Of a stretch of DNA of 64,000 nt, positions 49,206 to 59,308 are shown piece after piece (position 1 is the first letter of the stretch; every line of letters begins with the position of its first letter). Origin of the DNA: Candidatus Cryptobacteroides avicola (GTDB lineage Bacteria > Bacteroidota > Bacteroidia > Bacteroidales > UBA932); the NCBI GenBank assembly GCA_017695115.1, contig JADILV010000047.1, positions 37,131 through 101,130 on the forward strand, read 5' to 3'. Below the pieces are notes generated by a model, which was given only the letters and a program-made list of their open reading frames with translations, made no database searches and was not told the origin of the DNA. The translations under genes and the position numbers were made by a program.

Positions 49206-49952
49206 TCAATAAAGCATGAGCTGGGTGACGACAAGATCGAACAGCAGGATAAGTATGCTTATCGTGACTATGGCCTTTGTACTTGCGGTACCTACCCCGA
49301 GCGAGCCGCCTTTGGCATAATAGCCCCTGAACGATGCTATAGACGATATAAGGAAACAGAAAAGAGCCATCTTGAATCCGCTATAGACAACATAGAAGCC
49401 GGTATAACAGTATTTTATGCCTTCAATATACTGATTTGAGCCGATAATTCCGGTCAGGGACACGACCACCCATCCTCCCAAAAGTCCGAAAGCAAGGCTA
49501 AGGAGCATAAGCAGCGGACTGAGAACCGTAACGGATACGATTTTCGGCAGGACCAGAAAACCGGCGGAATTCACCCCCATCATGTCCATGGCATCTATCT
49601 GGTCGGTTATCCTCATACTGCCTATTTCGGAAGAAATGTTCGATCCCATCTTTCCTGCCAGGATAAGGGCCACTATGGTTGAACAGAATTCCAATATGAG
49701 GATTTCACGAAGCATGTATCCTACATTCATCCTGTCGATAAAAGGGTTTTCTATATTGGAGGCTATCTGGATGACCAGGACTCCGCCTATGAACAGGGAT
49801 ATGACACATACCAGAAGGACGGATGAAAGTATCAGCTTCTCGGACTCTGCAAAAAACTGCTTCCAGAAGATTCTCCACTTCTCCGGTTTCCTGAAAACCA
49901 TTTTCAGGAAAAGACAATACTGTCCGACCGACTCTATGAACTCTTTAATCAT
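49206..49952 (-). CDS. mlaE: ABC transporter permease, MlaE family
   Basis: MlaE family TMs (LILAGKMGSNISSEIGSMRITDQIDAMDMMGVNS); start at 49952. Confidence 0.9.
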   Translation of the reverse strand: MIKEFIESVGQYCLFLKMVFRKPEKWRIFWKQFFAESEKLILSSVLLVCVISLFIGGVLVIQIASNIENPFIDRMNVGYMLREILILEFCSTIVALILAGKMGSNISSEIGSMRITDQIDAMDMMGVNSAGFLVLPKIVSVTVLSPLLMLLSLAFGLLGGWVVVSLTGIIGSNQYIEGIKYCYTGFYVVYSGFKMALFCFLISSIASFRGYYAKGGSLGVGTASTKAIVTISILILLFDLVVTQLMLY

Positions 49953-50075
49953 GCTGGTCCTTTGTTCAGAACATACAAAAATAGAAAATCTTCCCGTTGC
50001 CCGCCACATTTTTCTTTTTCTTTAAGTCTTTTCTTTTTATGACCCGGATCTTCGCGGAAAAAAAACATCTATTGT

Positions 50076-51653
50076 ATGCTTATAAATATTTTCAGCGCGA
50101 AATGTATCGGAATAGACGCTGTTCCGGTCACAGTGGAAGTGGACATCACTTCCGGACTGGGCATCCATCTGGTAGGACTGGCAGACGCGGCAGTAAAGGA
50201 AAGCCTGTTGAGAACGGTCACGGCCCTACAAAGTCTCGGATTCAGGATTCCAGGGAAAAAGATAGTGATAAACCTGGCACCGGCTGACCTGCACAAGAAA
50301 GGAAGCGGGTATGATCTTCCCATCGCGGTCGGAATCGTGGCAGCGTCCGGCCAGAGGGATCTGCCGGGAACAGGGAAATACATAATAATGGGGGAACTCG
50401 GACTTGACGGTTCAGTCCGGAACGTCCCGGGTGCCCTGCCGATAACGGAAATGGCCCGGAACAAAGGATTCAAAGGCTGTATCCTCCCGTACGGATCCGC
50501 ATGTGAAACCTTCGGGTACGGACTGGCAAAGGTCTACGGAGTCAGGACATTCACAGACGTCCTTTCAATCCTGGAAGAAAAAGAAGACTGCAGCGCTTTG
50601 GAAATAACCGGGGCAGACTGCTTTCCTGGCAGCTGCCTGTCCGGAAGGCCGTACGGACACGGAGTATCTTCAACAGCAGATGAAATTCCGGATTTTTCCG
50701 CCATATACGGTCAGGAAGGAGCCAAAAGAGGGCTGGAAATAGCGGCAGCCGGAGGCCACAATGTCATGATGATAGGACCTCCTGGAGCAGGGAAAAGCAC
50801 TCTGGCAAAAGCCGTTGCGGGCATACTTCCGCCGATGGACACGGAAGAGGCCCTGCAGACGAGCAAGATATATTCCGTAGCCGGGAAATACATGGCCGGA
50901 TCGCAGCTCATCCGACAGCGTCCGTTCCGCTCTCCTTATCACAATATATCCGCCGCATCCCTTATAGGTGGAGGATCAGACATCATAGTCCCCGGTGAAA
51001 TATCCCTTGCGCATAACGGGGTGCTGTTTCTTGACGAATTCTGTGAAATACCCAAACGTATACTGGAATCGATGCGGGGTCCGCTTGAAGACAGGAAAGT
51101 CACGATATCCAGACTCAAGACGAAAATCAGCTTCCCGGCTTCATTCATGCTGGTGGCCGCTACAAACCCTTGCCCGTGCGGCTACTACGGCGACGGGGAC
51201 AGATGCACCTGCACTCCGGCCCGAAGAGCGGCATATCTGTCAAAACTGTCAGGTCCGGTAATGGACAGGATAGACATACACCTGTGGATAAGACCCGTAG
51301 AAACAGGCAAGCTCATAGGAGCCTGCCGCGCGGAGCCGAGCAGGGACGTGGCGGCCAGGGTGGCAGATGCCAGGGCAATCCAGAAAAAACGGTTCGCCGG
51401 TACGGGGATATTCACCAATGCCGGAATGTCCGGAAGAATGGTCACGGATTTCTGCCCGCTTCCTCCCTCCTGCAGGGATTTCATGGAAAAGACGATAGAG
51501 AATCTGGGACTCTCGGCACGTGCATACCACCGGATACTGAAACTGGCCAGGACTATCGCCGATCTCGACGGGACAGAAGAAATAAAGATGGAGCATCTTA
51601 TGGAAGCATCCAGATACAGACTGCTTGACAGAAAGGATTCCGACATAATCTGA
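50076..51653 (+). CDS. YifB/ComM family Mg-chelatase-like AAA ATPase
   Basis: GIHLVGLADAAVKES, GPPGAGKSTLAKAVAGILPP, NPCPCGYYGD, FRSPYHNISAASLIGGG. Confidence 0.93.
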   Translation: MLINIFSAKCIGIDAVPVTVEVDITSGLGIHLVGLADAAVKESLLRTVTALQSLGFRIPGKKIVINLAPADLHKKGSGYDLPIAVGIVAASGQRDLPGTGKYIIMGELGLDGSVRNVPGALPITEMARNKGFKGCILPYGSACETFGYGLAKVYGVRTFTDVLSILEEKEDCSALEITGADCFPGSCLSGRPYGHGVSSTADEIPDFSAIYGQEGAKRGLEIAAAGGHNVMMIGPPGAGKSTLAKAVAGILPPMDTEEALQTSKIYSVAGKYMAGSQLIRQRPFRSPYHNISAASLIGGGSDIIVPGEISLAHNGVLFLDEFCEIPKRILESMRGPLEDRKVTISRLKTKISFPASFMLVAATNPCPCGYYGDGDRCTCTPARRAAYLSKLSGPVMDRIDIHLWIRPVETGKLIGACRAEPSRDVAARVADARAIQKKRFAGTGIFTNAGMSGRMVTDFCPLPPSCRDFMEKTIENLGLSARAYHRILKLARTIADLDGTEEIKMEHLMEASRYRLLDRKDSDII

Positions 51654-51657
51654 ACCA

Positions 51658-51801
51658 GTTCACGCCTCGGAAATGCAAACAAGCTTGCATTGCGCTCGGC
51701 TTCTGCGTATATTTGGCCTGCGGCCATTTATACTGTTCACGCCTCGGAAATGGAAATTGAATGAATTCATTTCCATTCCTCTCGGCTTCTGCGTATATTT
51801 G
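51658..51801 (+). repeat. Two consecutive promoter-bearing repeat units upstream of folA
   Basis: Units 51658-51715 and 51735-51801 share GTTCACGCCTCGGAAATG ... CTCGGCTTCTGCGTATATTTG, with different palindromic cores. Confidence 0.9.
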
Positions 51802-51805
51802 CAAT

Positions 51806-52306
51806 ATGGAAAAGAATATAATAGTTGCGGTTTCGGACAATCATGCAATCGGCTCCGGGAACAAGATGCCCTGGCACATATCTGAAGACCTGAAATACTT
51901 CAAACGTATCACATCCGGCGGTACTGTCATCATGGGAAGGAAAACGTTCCTGTCCATAGGAAAACCATTGCCGGCAAGAACCAATATCGTCATAACCAGA
52001 GGAGACGGGGACGGATTCCCGGAAGGAGTATGCATTGCGCATTCCATCGAAGAGGCATTCTCTGCCGCAGAGGCTATCGGGAAACCGTGCTTTGTAATCG
52101 GCGGCGGGGAAATCTACCGGCAGGCGATGCCGTTTGCCGATACCCTTTATATCACACATGTCCATACTGAAGTGCCGGACGCCGACACTTTCTTTCCGGA
52201 AATCACCGGCGGCCAATGGGAAAAAGCACAGACTTCCGATACGATGACAGACCCGGAATCAGGACTCTGTTTTGAATTTTCCGTGTACCGCAGAAAAAAG
52301 AAATGA
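51806..52306 (+). CDS. folA: Dihydrofolate reductase
   Basis: IIVAVSDNHAIGSGNKMPWHISEDLKYFKRITSGGTVIMGRKTF, FVIGGGEIYRQAM; start at ATG 51806. Confidence 0.93.
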   Translation: MEKNIIVAVSDNHAIGSGNKMPWHISEDLKYFKRITSGGTVIMGRKTFLSIGKPLPARTNIVITRGDGDGFPEGVCIAHSIEEAFSAAEAIGKPCFVIGGGEIYRQAMPFADTLYITHVHTEVPDADTFFPEITGGQWEKAQTSDTMTDPESGLCFEFSVYRRKKK

Positions 52307-52377
52307 AAAACCGGAATTTCACATTCAATTCAGAAATCCGCCAGACCTTTGCCCCGAAACCAAATATCCTGACACAA

Positions 52378-53661
52378 ATGAAACATCTTGCCGTAACACT
52401 ATTCATTACACTCGTGATGCCGCTCTGTCTGGACGCCCAGAACACAGGCAGGAAAGTCACGGAACTGGACCGGATCGGATCATTCATCGCGGACTCTCTT
52501 GACAACAGAGAGGAAATCCTGCAGACAATCCAGAACCTGCCGAATATAGAAATAGGAAAAGGCATAACATTCCGTCCGAAGAACGAAAGCTATGAAATGA
52601 CACTGCGTTTCAGGATGCAGAACATGGCAGGACTTTCCTTCAACAGGGACTTCGGCCTGACCGAAACAGAAGCCCAGGTCAAAAGGCTGCGTCTGCGTTT
52701 TGACGGATATATCTTCTCCCCGAAATTCATATATTCCATACAGCTGGGCTTTTCAGGCTATGACTCCGGAATGATACCGAACGGGAACATGAACATTGTC
52801 AGGGACGCCATAATCTATTTCATGCCGAATTCTTCATGGAATATCGGTTTCGGACAGACCAAGGTAAAGACCAACAGGGCCAGGGTCAACTCCTCCAGCG
52901 CCCTGCAGTTCGTAGACAGGAGCATAGTGAACAGCGAGTTCGGCGGAGACAGGGATATGGGATTCTTCGGGGAATACTACTACGGGGACTATGACTCGTT
53001 CGCTCTGGCGGCAAAGGCGTCCGTAACTCTCGGAGAAGGGAGGAACTGGAACACTTCTTCCGCCGGGGCCGGAGGATTCGCCTATACGGGACGACTGGAA
53101 TTCTATCCTCTGGGAAGGCTTCACGGAAAAGGAGAATATATTGAAGGCGATCTGGACTGGGAAGAAACGCCGAAACTGATGCTGGGACTCGGATATACAT
53201 TCAACAACAAGGCACAGCGCCTCCAGGGATGGAAAGGTGCGGCAATGAGCGACGGAGAGACCCGCGACATCGCATCATACTATGCAGACATGGTCCTGAA
53301 ATACAGAGGATTCGCCTTTGCTGCAGACTACCTCGGCAGATATACACCGCAGTCAGCCCTCCTGTCCGACGGGCAGCACATCTACACGGGCTCGGGCCTT
53401 AACCTGCAGGCCAGCTACCTTTTCAACCGGAAATGGGAAGTCGCCTTGAGAAATTCCACCATGTTCCCGGACAAGGACATCCGGCACCTGGAAGGATACG
53501 GCAGATGGAACCAGAGTACTCTCGGAGTGACGCGCTATATCATCGGACACAGCCTTAAAGTACAGCTCGATGTTTCCTACAACCACATGACTGACGTAAT
53601 TCCGGCTATGGCAGGATATGACAGATGGGGAATCAGGTTCCAGGTAGAGCTGGGGCTGTAA
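52378..53661 (+). CDS. Porin (phosphate-selective porin O/P-like)
   Basis: Signal peptide, beta-barrel alternation, KRLRLRFDGYIFSPKFIYSIQLGF, GFGQTKVKTNRARVNSSSALQFVDRS. Confidence 0.8.
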   Translation: MKHLAVTLFITLVMPLCLDAQNTGRKVTELDRIGSFIADSLDNREEILQTIQNLPNIEIGKGITFRPKNESYEMTLRFRMQNMAGLSFNRDFGLTETEAQVKRLRLRFDGYIFSPKFIYSIQLGFSGYDSGMIPNGNMNIVRDAIIYFMPNSSWNIGFGQTKVKTNRARVNSSSALQFVDRSIVNSEFGGDRDMGFFGEYYYGDYDSFALAAKASVTLGEGRNWNTSSAGAGGFAYTGRLEFYPLGRLHGKGEYIEGDLDWEETPKLMLGLGYTFNNKAQRLQGWKGAAMSDGETRDIASYYADMVLKYRGFAFAADYLGRYTPQSALLSDGQHIYTGSGLNLQASYLFNRKWEVALRNSTMFPDKDIRHLEGYGRWNQSTLGVTRYIIGHSLKVQLDVSYNHMTDVIPAMAGYDRWGIRFQVELGL

Positions 53662-53667
53662 TAGTCC

Positions 53668-54546
53668 CTATCGATGGCGGGACCACCGTCTGTGGGACCA
53701 CAGCCAGTAGGCTGGAGCACGGTAAATTGTCTTTTCCAGCATCTTCATGAACTCTCTTGTATACGGATCGGGGCCGTTGTCCGAAGAATCCGGGACCACA
53801 GGAAGGAAAGTCATGCGGTAATGCCCCCGGGATGTCTTCTCCACATCGAGATAGACAAACTTCGCCCCCACATGATTGCCGACAGTCTCGCCTCCCACCA
53901 CGTATGGAGTATCCTGCCCCAGAAAATCCGTCCAATGGTGCAGTATCCTGCCTGAAGGCCGCTGGTCGGAAATGAATCCTATGACAAACTTCTTCCCGTC
54001 CCGCTCAATGCCCAGCAACCTGCGTACAGCCTTGTCCTGAGGAATGCACTCCAGTCCGAACCGGGAGCGTATTTTCAGCATGACCATATCCATCAGCCTG
54101 CTGTGCAACGGCTTGTAAATCTGCCCGCCGACAAGAGGCGCTTTAAAATGACGGATTATGGCCTGTACCCATTCCCAGTTTCCATAATGCCCGAGGAACA
54201 GGACAACAGAATGTCCGGACCGGATAATCCCGTCTATGTATTCGCCGTTGGTAACCTCTACCCTGCGGTCAACCTCTTTATCCGAAATATGAAGAAGCTT
54301 CACCGTTTCAGCTATGCAGTCACACATGTGGCGGTAGAATTCCTTTTCTGTTTCCTGCAGTTTTTTTCTGTCAGAGGTCCCGAAGACAAGCTCGAGGTTA
54401 TGCCTGACCGTTTCTCTGCGGTATCTGACTATATAGTATATTATGTAAAAAGAGAGATCGCTCAGCAGATACAGAATGCCCAGAGGCAGATATGCAACTG
54501 CGGTCAAAAGGTATATTACAATTATATACTGTGCTTTTTCATTCAT
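53668..54546 (-). CDS. Lysophospholipid/lipid A acyltransferase (LpxL-like)
   Basis: FLGHYGNWEW acyltransferase motif, FISDQRPSG, LpxL/HtrB-like length. Confidence 0.88.
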   Translation of the reverse strand: MNEKAQYIIVIYLLTAVAYLPLGILYLLSDLSFYIIYYIVRYRRETVRHNLELVFGTSDRKKLQETEKEFYRHMCDCIAETVKLLHISDKEVDRRVEVTNGEYIDGIIRSGHSVVLFLGHYGNWEWVQAIIRHFKAPLVGGQIYKPLHSRLMDMVMLKIRSRFGLECIPQDKAVRRLLGIERDGKKFVIGFISDQRPSGRILHHWTDFLGQDTPYVVGGETVGNHVGAKFVYLDVEKTSRGHYRMTFLPVVPDSSDNGPDPYTREFMKMLEKTIYRAPAYWLWSHRRWSRHR

Positions 54547-54677
54547 TTTTAATCCTGAAAAGAAATGAGCGCATAAAGTTATGTCTAATATACCGAATTT
54601 TTGTTATAAATTTGAAATTTCTAGCTATCCGGACCAAATGTGTCCCCAAAATGATAAATTTTTCTGGTATGACTGGT

Positions 54678-55511
54678 ATGAAAAAAATATGTGCCGTAAC
54701 AATGGTCAGGAACGATGAGTTCTTCCTGCGCAGGTGGGTCAGATATTATGGAGAAGAACTCGGTATGGAAAACCTTTACGTCTTTCTGGACGGAAAGGAC
54801 CAGGAAATACCTTCCTGGTGTCCCGGAGTCCATGTGACAGCCTGTGACAAGATTCCCGGCCAGGTGGTAGAGGCCGAAAAAGGAAGGCTGAAATTCCTTT
54901 CGGAACAGGCTGCCGTACTGCTGGGGTCATACGATATGGTCATCGGGACGGATGCCGACGAATTCATTGTAGTGGATCCGGACATGAAGATGTCGCTGCG
55001 GGAATTCCTGAGCAGGACCAGGACGCATACCTCATTGTCCGGGCTCGGAATAGATGTGGGGCAGAACACAAACTGCGAAGGGGAGATTGACGCATCCAGG
55101 CCGTTCCTGTCCCAGCGTCAGTACGGCCTGATAGGCACCAGATACACCAAACCGTCCATTATCACGCGCCCTGTCACATGGGGTTCCGGGTTTCACAGGG
55201 TCAAAGGGCACAACTTCCATATAGTTCCAGGCCTGTACCTGTTCCATTTCGGGTATTTCGATCTGAAGAGGATCGAGGCCAGATTCAACGACAAGGACAG
55301 GAAGGCCGCCGGCTGGGGAAGGCATCTGGCCAAAAGGGCAAGGACCATCAATATTGTCAGCAGGAAAAAAGCCTGTGACTGGGACACATGGACACGGAGA
55401 GCCAGAATCATCCAGAGTATAGTCCGTCCGCCATATGCATGGAACAAGCCGGCAATGTTCAACCTCGACATAGTCGTCAGGATTCCGGACCGCTTCAGAG
55501 AAATCATCTGA
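54678..55511 (+). CDS. Glycosyltransferase family 2-like protein
   Basis: CAVTMVRNDEFFLRRWVRYYGEELGMENLYVFLDG, GTDADEFIVV. Confidence 0.82.
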   Translation: MKKICAVTMVRNDEFFLRRWVRYYGEELGMENLYVFLDGKDQEIPSWCPGVHVTACDKIPGQVVEAEKGRLKFLSEQAAVLLGSYDMVIGTDADEFIVVDPDMKMSLREFLSRTRTHTSLSGLGIDVGQNTNCEGEIDASRPFLSQRQYGLIGTRYTKPSIITRPVTWGSGFHRVKGHNFHIVPGLYLFHFGYFDLKRIEARFNDKDRKAAGWGRHLAKRARTINIVSRKKACDWDTWTRRARIIQSIVRPPYAWNKPAMFNLDIVVRIPDRFREII

Positions 55512-55526
55512 TTTAAAAGAATTGCA

Positions 55527-56501
55527 ATGACAGATTATCCGATAGACGCAGTCGTGACCTGGGTGGACGGCGATGATCCCGCCCACAGGGCCAAAAGAAT
55601 GAAATACGAATCCAGGGAGCAGGAGATGAACGATGAGGTGGGAGGAGAAATACGGTACAAGAGCATCGGGGAAATCCGCTACTGCATCGCATCACTGCTG
55701 AGATTCGCCCCTTTCCTGAGAAAGATCTTCATCGTCACGGACGGCCAGGATCCGCAATTGGGAGAATTTCTTGACAAACATTTCCCGGACAGGAAAACCG
55801 CAATAGAAATCATAGACCACAAAGTCATTTACAGAGGCTATGAAAAATATCTCCCGATATTTGCGGCCAGGTCCATTGAAACGGTACTGTGGCGTATCCC
55901 GGACCTTAGCGAGCACTACATATACCTGAATGATGATTTCATGCTGGTAGCGCCTACTGTACCGGAAGACTATTTCCAGGACGGCAAGGCTATATGCTAT
56001 GCATATAAGTTCAGTATTCCTTTTGCAAAATTCGTCCATGCCGTGAAACCTCGCAGAAAAGGATTCAAGATATCAGGATTCAAAGACTCGCAGGTCAATG
56101 CTGCACTGACGGCAGGTGAAAAGAGATATTTCCTTTACATAGGACACATTCCGCTGGCGGTCAGGAAAAGCACGCAGGAAAAATTCTACACCAGCCACCA
56201 GGACATAATGGAAAGGAACATGAGCCAGAAATTCCGCGAACCGTTCCAGTTCAATCCGCAGGAACTGTTCTATATGCTGGGAATCAAGACAGGAGACTGC
56301 ATTGTCCGGCCAAGAAAAGGTAAAGACCTGTATATCAAACCTAAAACGAAAAAAGGATACATGTCAGGAAAACTCCGGCAGTTTGACAGGTCAAAGACAG
56401 CCCTTTTCTGCTGCTTCAACTCTCTGGCATACGCCTCCGATGCAGACATAGACCTGGCTGTAAAATGGATAAGGAAACGTCTTTCTCTGGACATGGAATA
56501 A
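55527..56501 (+). CDS. Stealth family capsular polysaccharide phosphotransferase
   Basis: CR1 IDAVVTWVDGDDPAHRAKR; CR2-like IGEIRYCIASLLRFAPFLRKIFIVTDGQDP; HYIYLNDDFML. Confidence 0.9.
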   Translation: MTDYPIDAVVTWVDGDDPAHRAKRMKYESREQEMNDEVGGEIRYKSIGEIRYCIASLLRFAPFLRKIFIVTDGQDPQLGEFLDKHFPDRKTAIEIIDHKVIYRGYEKYLPIFAARSIETVLWRIPDLSEHYIYLNDDFMLVAPTVPEDYFQDGKAICYAYKFSIPFAKFVHAVKPRRKGFKISGFKDSQVNAALTAGEKRYFLYIGHIPLAVRKSTQEKFYTSHQDIMERNMSQKFREPFQFNPQELFYMLGIKTGDCIVRPRKGKDLYIKPKTKKGYMSGKLRQFDRSKTALFCCFNSLAYASDADIDLAVKWIRKRLSLDME

Positions 56502-56521
56502 ACCTTTACGTAAATAGACTT

Positions 56522-57490
56522 ATGAGAATATTCTACAAGACGCTTGAACATATCATAAAAGAACGCATCCTGGCATTAAAATACATGCACCTTTTCAGAC
56601 GCGGAGAAAAAAAGCCTGAAAAACAGATGCTTGTCATGATGGTAGACGGGAGACATTACCACGGAGGGATGTGCGACAGGTTCAAGGGAATAGTATCGTC
56701 CTATGCCTACTGCAAGCAGCGCGGTATAGATTTCAGAATAAACTATACCTACCCTTTTCCTCTGACAGACTACCTGATTCCTGCGGAATATGACTGGACC
56801 TTACGCCGAGGCGATATGAGCAACTGCATTTGGGACAGTAGGATCATGTACTACCGCAGCGAATACGGCAAACGGCTCCTACGGCTGAAAACCGGAAAAC
56901 AGATACACTATTACGGCAACACCGACTTCCTTGAGCTGCTGAATGAAACAGGTGGTACATCATACAGGTGGGGAGAACTGTTCAAAGAACTTTTCCGGCC
57001 GACCGAACTGCTGTCTTCCAATCTGAACAGGCTGCATGAAAGTATCGGAGGACCATACAACGCTGCCGTGTTCCGGTTCCAGAATCTGCTCGGGGATTTT
57101 CCGGAATACAAGTTCAAACCCCTGGAAACGGAAGAAGAACGCCGGTCCCTGATAGAAAAATGTCTGAACGCAATAAAGGACATTATATCCAGGCATCCTG
57201 ATGGCATGCCTTTGCTGGTGACATCCGACAGCAGGTCTTTCCTGGAAAAAGCCGCCGGAATCAAGGAAGTGTTCATCATCCCCGGTAGCCTGATCCACAT
57301 GGACGGAGGAAACAACACCGACAGCCAGACAAAATCCGCATCCTACCTGAAATCGTTTCTGGATTTCTTCATGATTTCCGAAGCCAGTCATGTCTCCTGC
57401 ATAATGACCGGTAAAATGTACAACACCCAGTTCCCTGCCTATGCGGCCAAAGTGAACGACGTACCGTTCGAAAGAATCAAAATAGAATAA
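56522..57490 (+). CDS. Putative glycosyltransferase, fucosyltransferase-like
   Basis: YHGGMCDRFKGIVSSYAYCKQRGIDFRI and LLVTSDSRSFLEKAA, reminiscent of alpha-/O-fucosyltransferase folds; inside GT operon. Confidence 0.5.
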   Translation: MRIFYKTLEHIIKERILALKYMHLFRRGEKKPEKQMLVMMVDGRHYHGGMCDRFKGIVSSYAYCKQRGIDFRINYTYPFPLTDYLIPAEYDWTLRRGDMSNCIWDSRIMYYRSEYGKRLLRLKTGKQIHYYGNTDFLELLNETGGTSYRWGELFKELFRPTELLSSNLNRLHESIGGPYNAAVFRFQNLLGDFPEYKFKPLETEEERRSLIEKCLNAIKDIISRHPDGMPLLVTSDSRSFLEKAAGIKEVFIIPGSLIHMDGGNNTDSQTKSASYLKSFLDFFMISEASHVSCIMTGKMYNTQFPAYAAKVNDVPFERIKIE

Positions 57491-57493
57491 GAC

Positions 57494-58348
57494 ATGAAGC
57501 TACTTGTTCATCTGCATGTATTCTATTATAGCCAGCTAGACTGGTTCATAGACAGACTTTCCAACATTTCCGGATGCCAGTGGGACCTTTATGTTACTGA
57601 AATCCGGCATGACCGGTCTATTGAACATAAATTCAACAAGCTCGGATGCAAGGTCACATATATGGAGACAGAGAACAGAGGCTATGACATCTGGCCTTTC
57701 ATACAAGTCATAAAGTCTGTAGATCTTGACGAGTATGATCTGATAATGAAACTACACACAAAAGGTGCCCGCGACCGGAAATACAAGTTAAAAGGCCTGT
57801 CTATCCGCGGATTGCAATGGAGGGATGAACTGGTTGATGCCATGCTTTTAAGCCGCAACCGTTTCACCCGGGTTCTGAGGCATTTCCAAAATAATCCGAA
57901 AACAGGACTTATCTGCAGCAAATTGTGCTACAAGAAAGTGCTGAGCGTATATCCGGAAGATACTACTATACTGTTGGACGAACTTGACAGGCTCGGATTC
58001 AAAGGAACAGGCAAATGGTTCTGCGCCGGGACGATGTTCATAGCAAGATCTCCTATATACAGATTCCTGCAGACAGATATTGTCTACGCCGGTATGTTCA
58101 GTACCGCATCAAATTCTTGTGCGACAGGAACAATGGCCCATGTTTATGAACGGATTCTTTCAATGGCTCCGCTAGCTTATTCTTATAAAGTGAAAACGTT
58201 GGCAACCAATATATTTTTCTCAATATACATCCCTTTATCACATGTTTTGCAACCCTTCCTGACATGGTTGTTTTCAATCGACAGGGCAGGAAAGGACAAG
58301 ACCAAATATCTGAAAGTGTTCGGAATAAGGTTCAAACTGTCAAAATAA
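57494..58348 (+). CDS. RgpF-like rhamnan synthesis protein
   Basis: ENRGYDIWPFIQ...LIMKLHTKGAR and GKWFCAGTMFIAR motifs. Confidence 0.75.
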   Translation: MKLLVHLHVFYYSQLDWFIDRLSNISGCQWDLYVTEIRHDRSIEHKFNKLGCKVTYMETENRGYDIWPFIQVIKSVDLDEYDLIMKLHTKGARDRKYKLKGLSIRGLQWRDELVDAMLLSRNRFTRVLRHFQNNPKTGLICSKLCYKKVLSVYPEDTTILLDELDRLGFKGTGKWFCAGTMFIARSPIYRFLQTDIVYAGMFSTASNSCATGTMAHVYERILSMAPLAYSYKVKTLATNIFFSIYIPLSHVLQPFLTWLFSIDRAGKDKTKYLKVFGIRFKLSK

Positions 58349-58355
58349 TATCGGA

Positions 58356-59264
58356 ATGCTGTCTGTAATTGTCTGTTCTATTTCTCCGGAAGCCGCCGCT
58401 GCACTGCAGGAAAACATTGCCCGAACCATAGGAAACGGTATCGGATACGAATTCATCATATGGGACAACAGAAAAGAAAACCGGCCTATAGCACAAGTAT
58501 ATAACAACTGTGCGAAACAAGCTGCAGGAAACAATCTGCTGTTTGTGCATGAAGACGTCGTATTCTTGTCAGAAAACTGGGGAAAAGCCATAGAGAAGAA
58601 ATTGCAGGAACCTGACTGCGGTGTAATAGGGTTTGCCGGAAGCATCATAAAGCCGGCTGTCTATAGCGGATGGTCCATAAACCGGGACTGCGAAAGGTCC
58701 CACTATTGGTTCATGTCCAAAGGAGAGAGAAAACTCTGCCACCACAATATTACAAAGGACTCCCCTTTCCAGCAGGTAGTAACATTAGACGGTCTCGGCT
58801 TTTTTGTTAGAAAAGAAGTACATGAAAGACATCCGTTCGATGAAAAAATGCTGACAGGATTCCACTGTTACGATCTGGACTATACTCTCGAAATATCAAA
58901 ATACTACAAAAACTACTGCTGCGTAATTGACATCTTGCACATGAGTAACGGAAGCTATAACGCCACATGGGTCGCAGAAACCAAGAAAATGCACCGACTG
59001 AAATGGAACGAGTTCCTGCCGTTAACAATTGATGGCGTTGTTTTTACTCCGAAACAGATGCAAAGAATCAATGATGATGCCCTTTGGAAATTCTTCCGGG
59101 CTTCTTACAGGACACTTTCACCTTCACTTGCTTTTAAAAATCTGCTTATATATAGCAAGCTTCCTGTTTCAATTATACATATCAGACGAATCTGTTCCGG
59201 TATTGTGAAAATAATCAGACTCACATTGTATTGTAAATACAAAAGTACTAAATTTGCTAAATAA
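58356..59264 (+). CDS. Glycosyltransferase, GT-A-like
   Basis: LFVHEDVVFLSENWGKAIEKKL, GVIGFAGS, LDGLGFFVRKEV, GFHCYDLDYTLE. Confidence 0.75.
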   Translation: MLSVIVCSISPEAAAALQENIARTIGNGIGYEFIIWDNRKENRPIAQVYNNCAKQAAGNNLLFVHEDVVFLSENWGKAIEKKLQEPDCGVIGFAGSIIKPAVYSGWSINRDCERSHYWFMSKGERKLCHHNITKDSPFQQVVTLDGLGFFVRKEVHERHPFDEKMLTGFHCYDLDYTLEISKYYKNYCCVIDILHMSNGSYNATWVAETKKMHRLKWNEFLPLTIDGVVFTPKQMQRINDDALWKFFRASYRTLSPSLAFKNLLIYSKLPVSIIHIRRICSGIVKIIRLTLYCKYKSTKFAK

Positions 59265-59308
59265 TTATTTATTTTTTGTTATTTGAACTTTGGCAACAAT
59301 AATTTTTT

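Noticed and set aside
51185-51848. Minus-strand small ORFs (IYAEAERNASLFAFPRRE, KYTQKPRGMEMNSF...) near folA
   Set aside because: They read through the promoter-repeat units in reverse; treated as a repeat, not protein-coding.
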